In this document: piece by piece, positions 7,616 through 10,189 of the stretch
Position numbering within the stretch: the stretch's first letter is position 1
Layout: each line of letters opens with the position of its first letter
DNA from: Bacteroidales bacterium
Lineage (GTDB): Bacteria > Bacteroidota > Bacteroidia > Bacteroidales > UBA7960
Assembly: GCA_003557965.1 (NCBI GenBank)
Contig: PWND01000209.1
Location: 1 to 10,189, forward strand
DNA: 10,189 nucleotides
Direction of reading: 5' to 3'
Program-made: the position numbers and the translations under genes
The notes under the pieces: model-generated
What the model saw: the letters and a program-made list of their open reading frames with translations, nothing else
The model's database searches: none
What the model was told of the DNA's origin: nothing

Positions 7616-8845
7616 TTAGTGGCAATATGAGTTTAATAGTTGTGATGCTTGCTCATGCCCTAACTCTGCAGCCTTTTCCAAGTCGTCACAAGCACCTCTT
7701 TTATCTCCTTTCATATCTCTTATGGCAGCTCTGTAAAAATATGAAGTTGAACTGGGTGATATACTTATTGCCTTGTCAAAATCTTCCAAAGCATTATCAA
7801 TTCGTTCTTTCTTAAAATAAAGAACACCTCTTTTTTCATAGGCTAATGCATTGTCAGGGTTAATCCTGATTAGTAGCCGGTAGTCACTCATCGCCTGGGA
7901 TTCTCTGCCAATTTCCAGGTATGCTTCTGCACGATATATGTATGCCTTTTCATTATGCATATTATATGATACTACCCTGTTGAAATCTCTTATTGAAGCT
8001 TCCCATTCTCCTGCCTTAAAGTATGAATATCCTCTTTGAAAATATCTTTCTTCATTTCTCTGCCTGTAATTATTTATAAGCGTTGTATAATCATCTATTG
8101 CCGATTGATAATCTCCGGCTTTAACATAACTGTCACCACGCCTTGAATAAATCTCTGCATTTTCAATACCCAACTCAATAGCTTTCGAAAAATTATCAGT
8201 GGCTTTATCATGTTTGCCGGTTTGCTGGTACAAAGCTGCAATACTATATCGTAAATTTGCATGGTCAGGATCCAACTCTATAGCTTTAGCAAAATCTTCA
8301 ATAGCCTTATTGTTTTTACCTAACTTTTGATAAACCTCTCCGCGAATATATAATACATTTGGATTAATATGCCCTGAATTTATCGCCTTTGTGAGGTCTC
8401 TCTCTGCATCGTTTAATTTTGAGTTCTGAATGTGTATTTCGGACCTTTTAAGCAAGCTTTTTACGTGGGAAGGCTCCATATCAATTATCGCATTAAAGTC
8501 CTCTAAAGCTAATTGTAATTCACCTATAGCACTATATGATATCGCACGATAATAAGTTGCATCAATAAAGACCGGATTATATTCAATAGCAGTTGTTGCG
8601 GCTTCTATTGCTTTGTCAAATTCTTGTAAATAATAATAACAACGGCTTTTCTCATAATGCGCTTCATAAAAATGAGGGACTAATTCAACGGCATTAGAAA
8701 AATGTGATAAGGCTGTTTCATAATTTTCACCTGACATTTCTAAAACTCCTTGAGAATAATACTCATTGGCAGTTTGAGAGTTGCTTATACAGGGAATTAA
8801 TGCTAAAATTAAAAGTATATGTATTTTTTTATACCCGATAACCAT
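7616..8845 (-). CDS. Exported tetratricopeptide-repeat protein (about 11 TPRs)
   Basis: The 409-residue protein starts with an export signal (residues 1-23, IHILLILALIPCISNS|Q). Cys19 sits in LIPC, but Pro at -1 is a poor lipobox, so signal peptidase I processing is more likely than lipidation. The rest, ~24-398, is an almost gapless row of about eleven 34-residue TPR units, with typical patterns such as AIEDFAKAIELDPDHANLRYSIAALYQQTGK and AIDDYTTLI. It ends in a capping segment, GACDDLEKAAELGHEQASQLLNSYC, common at the end of Bacteroidota TPR proteins. There is no enzymatic or DNA-binding domain, so it is probably a periplasmic protein-protein scaffold with unknown partner. It lies 136 bp downstream of the DUF1295 gene on the same strand; no clear TAnnTTTG promoter was found in that gap. 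It converges on the symporter gene. Confidence 0.88.
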   Translation of the reverse strand: MVIGYKKIHILLILALIPCISNSQTANEYYSQGVLEMSGENYETALSHFSNAVELVPHFYEAHYEKSRCYYYLQEFDKAIEAATTAIEYNPVFIDATYYRAISYSAIGELQLALEDFNAIIDMEPSHVKSLLKRSEIHIQNSKLNDAERDLTKAINSGHINPNVLYIRGEVYQKLGKNNKAIEDFAKAIELDPDHANLRYSIAALYQQTGKHDKATDNFSKAIELGIENAEIYSRRGDSYVKAGDYQSAIDDYTTLINNYRQRNEERYFQRGYSYFKAGEWEASIRDFNRVVSYNMHNEKAYIYRAEAYLEIGRESQAMSDYRLLIRINPDNALAYEKRGVLYFKKERIDNALEDFDKAISISPSSTSYFYRAAIRDMKGDKRGACDDLEKAAELGHEQASQLLNSYCH

Positions 8846-8981
8846 TTTTTAAAAATAGTATTATTTGTTATTTGAAGAAAATTTTGATAAAATTAATAGT
8901 TTTATCCCTTATAATAACTAAAGTATGATGTAAATATTTTTTTGTGTAGAAAATATCACAAATCATATTTTGAAATGCAAA

Positions 8982-9872
8982 CTAATTCTTTGGGAAAGGC
9001 AATAAGCTCCTGGTTCTGTTGATGTAATCCTGAAAATTCCCTCTTTTTTCGAGTGATCTTTTATCAAGCCATGGATTACTGACAAATACAAACATCAGGT
9101 TAACAGCAAGGGCTCCAATTCCTAAATACCACATCTCAAAATTTAATGACAGTGAGATAATATAAAGGCCCCACCATGTCATTATTTCACCCAGGTAGTT
9201 TGGATGCCTGCTATGCTTCCATAACTTTTTATCCATAATTTTACCCTTGTTTCCAGGTTCCTTTCTGAAACTACGCATTTGCTCATCAGCAATATACGCA
9301 AGCATTATAGATGCTAATAATACAATAGCACCAATTGATAAAATGAAAATTTGTGCATCAATATTTGCATTTACAACAAAAATACTATAAAGAGGTAAAC
9401 AAGCAAGGTAAACCATTATTGTGGGGAATAAATGGATGCCTGAAAAACTAACCGGCCAATAAATACGAGGAAATTTCTTTCTGAATTCTCTGTATCTCCA
9501 ATCTTCATGCTTTAAGCCCGGCCAGTCCCGATAAAAATTTAAAGTGAGACGAAGCCCATATAGTTGTAGCAAAATAAATGTTAACCAATGAATAAGCCCG
9601 GCATTTTCTATCCCTAAAACCATTAAATAGGCAAAAGCAAAAACCATTGGTTTAACGCTCCAGTATGGGTCGTACATGCTGGAATTATTAAATATCACTG
9701 AAGTAAGAAAAATAAATGATGTTGCTGCAATATCGGCAATTAATAGCTTTACCAGGAAATGATAACTATCCGGAAGAATAATAAATGTAAAATATGCCAC
9801 AAAGATTCCTGCTATATAGCAAATGATACTAACTGCAATGCTTAGAGCCTTGTTGTTTTTTATTTTTTCCAT
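8982..9872 (-). CDS. DUF1295 family membrane protein (steroid 5-alpha-reductase-like)
   Basis: From the preferred start the protein has 296 residues and about 7-8 hydrophobic segments. It carries family hallmarks, numbered from that start: YDPYWSV (~67-73), GLRLTLNFYRDWPGLKHEDWRY (~106-127, split around a helix end), ADEQM (195-199) and WKHSRHPNYLGEIMTWWGLY (~218-237). The RHPNYLGE...WWG block is shared with steroid reductase-like and isoprenylcysteine methyltransferase-like membrane enzymes, where it helps bind the nucleotide cofactor. The reaction and substrate here are unknown; a lipid or sterol-like substrate is only a guess. The open frame continues upstream to an ATG at 9935, adding 21 residues. 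That extension contains a perfect -7 promoter element and would precede the usual family N-terminus (short charged segment, then first membrane helix), so the start at 9872 is preferred. Confidence 0.82.
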   Translation of the reverse strand: MEKIKNNKALSIAVSIICYIAGIFVAYFTFIILPDSYHFLVKLLIADIAATSFIFLTSVIFNNSSMYDPYWSVKPMVFAFAYLMVLGIENAGLIHWLTFILLQLYGLRLTLNFYRDWPGLKHEDWRYREFRKKFPRIYWPVSFSGIHLFPTIMVYLACLPLYSIFVVNANIDAQIFILSIGAIVLLASIMLAYIADEQMRSFRKEPGNKGKIMDKKLWKHSRHPNYLGEIMTWWGLYIISLSLNFEMWYLGIGALAVNLMFVFVSNPWLDKRSLEKRGNFQDYINRTRSLLPFPKN

Positions 9873-9907
9873 TCCAGTAAGTAAAAGGTTAATAATTATT
9901 GAACGTC

Positions 9908-9939
9908 CAAAGATATAAAATATCACTATTGGCATACAA
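9908..9939 (-). promoter_or_regulatory. Bacteroidota-type promoter of the DUF1295 gene
   Basis: Read on the minus strand, a -33 TTG (9939-9937) is followed after 21 bases by TATCTTTG (9915-9908), an exact TAnnTTTG -7 element. Transcription would begin near 9903, about 30 bases before the ATG at 9872 and downstream of the alternative ATG at 9935. The spacing is within the range described for Bacteroidota promoters. Confidence 0.55.
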
Positions 9940-10012
9940 AAATCAATAAAAAAATCTCAAATGCAATTTTCTGTTCCAGTCTTTCTTCAGCATAAGCAAA
10001 ATGAATATGGCG

Positions 10013-10189
10013 GATTAGATTAGGCTAAGGCTTTTGCTAATCACCAGTTACCAGTGCAATAGCTCAAAGGTGAAAGCTGAAAGCAAGGATGAGACTGAGG
10101 TTAAGGTTGAGGCTGGTTTCTTTGCGTCCATTGCGAGTTCATGGCGTTCTTAGCGGTTTTAAGAAAAGTGGTTTAACCGCAATGTGCGC
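10013..10189. repeat. Composite intergenic repeat region, cut by the window end
   Basis: The gene-free stretch after 9935 becomes repeat-like and more GC-rich from about 10013; a hand count gives about 46% G+C for 10041-10189, above the AT-rich genes. It contains, in order: overlapping GATTAG copies (10013-10023) facing CTAATC (10037-10042); a degenerate 7-mer pair CCAGTTA/CCAGTGC (10044-10057); an exact tandem TGAAAGC pair (10071-10084); four GAGRYT-like hexamers GAGACT, GAGGTT, AAGGTT, GAGGCT (10091-10114); and a run with GCG every 9-11 bases (10124-10155). No open frame with coding character is seen. The pattern resembles noncoding intergenic repeats of Bacteroidota genomes rather than a gene or insertion sequence. 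Confidence 0.55.
10153..10180. repeat. Inverted repeat GCGGTT...AACCGC at the centre of the 3' repeat element
   Basis: GCGGTT (10153-10158) and AACCGC (10175-10180) are exact reverse complements around a 16-base AT-rich centre. To the left lie phased GCG-containing units (10124, 10133, 10144, 10153). To the right the sequence continues as CAATGTGCGC, which looks like the mirror-image arm and is cut by the window edge. The whole is probably one larger imperfect inverted repeat with its axis near 10167. Confidence 0.5.

Noticed and set aside
8787..8792. Lipobox reading of the TPR protein signal (LIPC)
   Set aside because: Pro directly before the Cys is not accepted in normal lipoboxes, and a good signal peptidase I site (SNS|Q) follows four residues later.
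8950..8971. AAAATAT...ATATTTT inverted repeat after the DUF1295 stop as a terminator
   Set aside because: The 7-bp stem is all A-T, competes with another pairing (TTTGTG/CACAAA at 8941-8962), and on the minus strand is followed by an A run rather than a T run.

Overview
The window reads as chromosomal DNA of a member of the Bacteroidota. The evidence is a type IX secretion system (T9SS) type B C-terminal sorting domain, a PorP/SprF-family protein, a PorE-like OmpA protein, AT-rich DNA, start codons without obvious Shine-Dalgarno sequences, and two sites matching the Bacteroidota promoter pattern TTG...TAnnTTTG. Genus or family cannot be fixed from sequence reading alone.

Positions 1-6127 (+ strand) form a T9SS type B cassette. 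First comes the 3' part of a large multi-domain surface protein ending in the gliding-motility-associated C-terminal domain (1-2448, 5' end outside the window). Next is an 828-residue periplasmic protein with TPR, PD40 propeller, carboxypeptidase-regulatory-like, acidic linker, OmpA-C and SPOR-like regions (2611-5097). Last is a PorP/SprF-family outer-membrane protein (5210-6127). The likely logic is substrate, peptidoglycan-anchored periplasmic partner and outer-membrane partner. An AT-rich hairpin and a perfect 19-bp palindrome lie between the first two genes, so the PorE-like and PorP genes may be controlled separately from the adhesin.

Positions 6128-7611 (+) hold a sodium:solute symporter gene with its own convincing promoter just after the porP stop. 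It converges, with only 4 bp between stop codons, on a minus-strand gene for an exported protein made of about 11 TPR repeats (7616-8845). Upstream of that, also on the minus strand, is a DUF1295/steroid-reductase-like membrane protein (8982-9872). A promoter match inside its longest open frame argues for starting at the second Met rather than at 9935.

Positions 9940-10189 hold no gene. Most of this stretch is a patchwork of short tandem and inverted repeats, visibly richer in GC than the genes, and it runs off the window edge. It looks like an intergenic repeat element.

No RNA genes, CRISPR arrays, transposases or tRNAs were seen.
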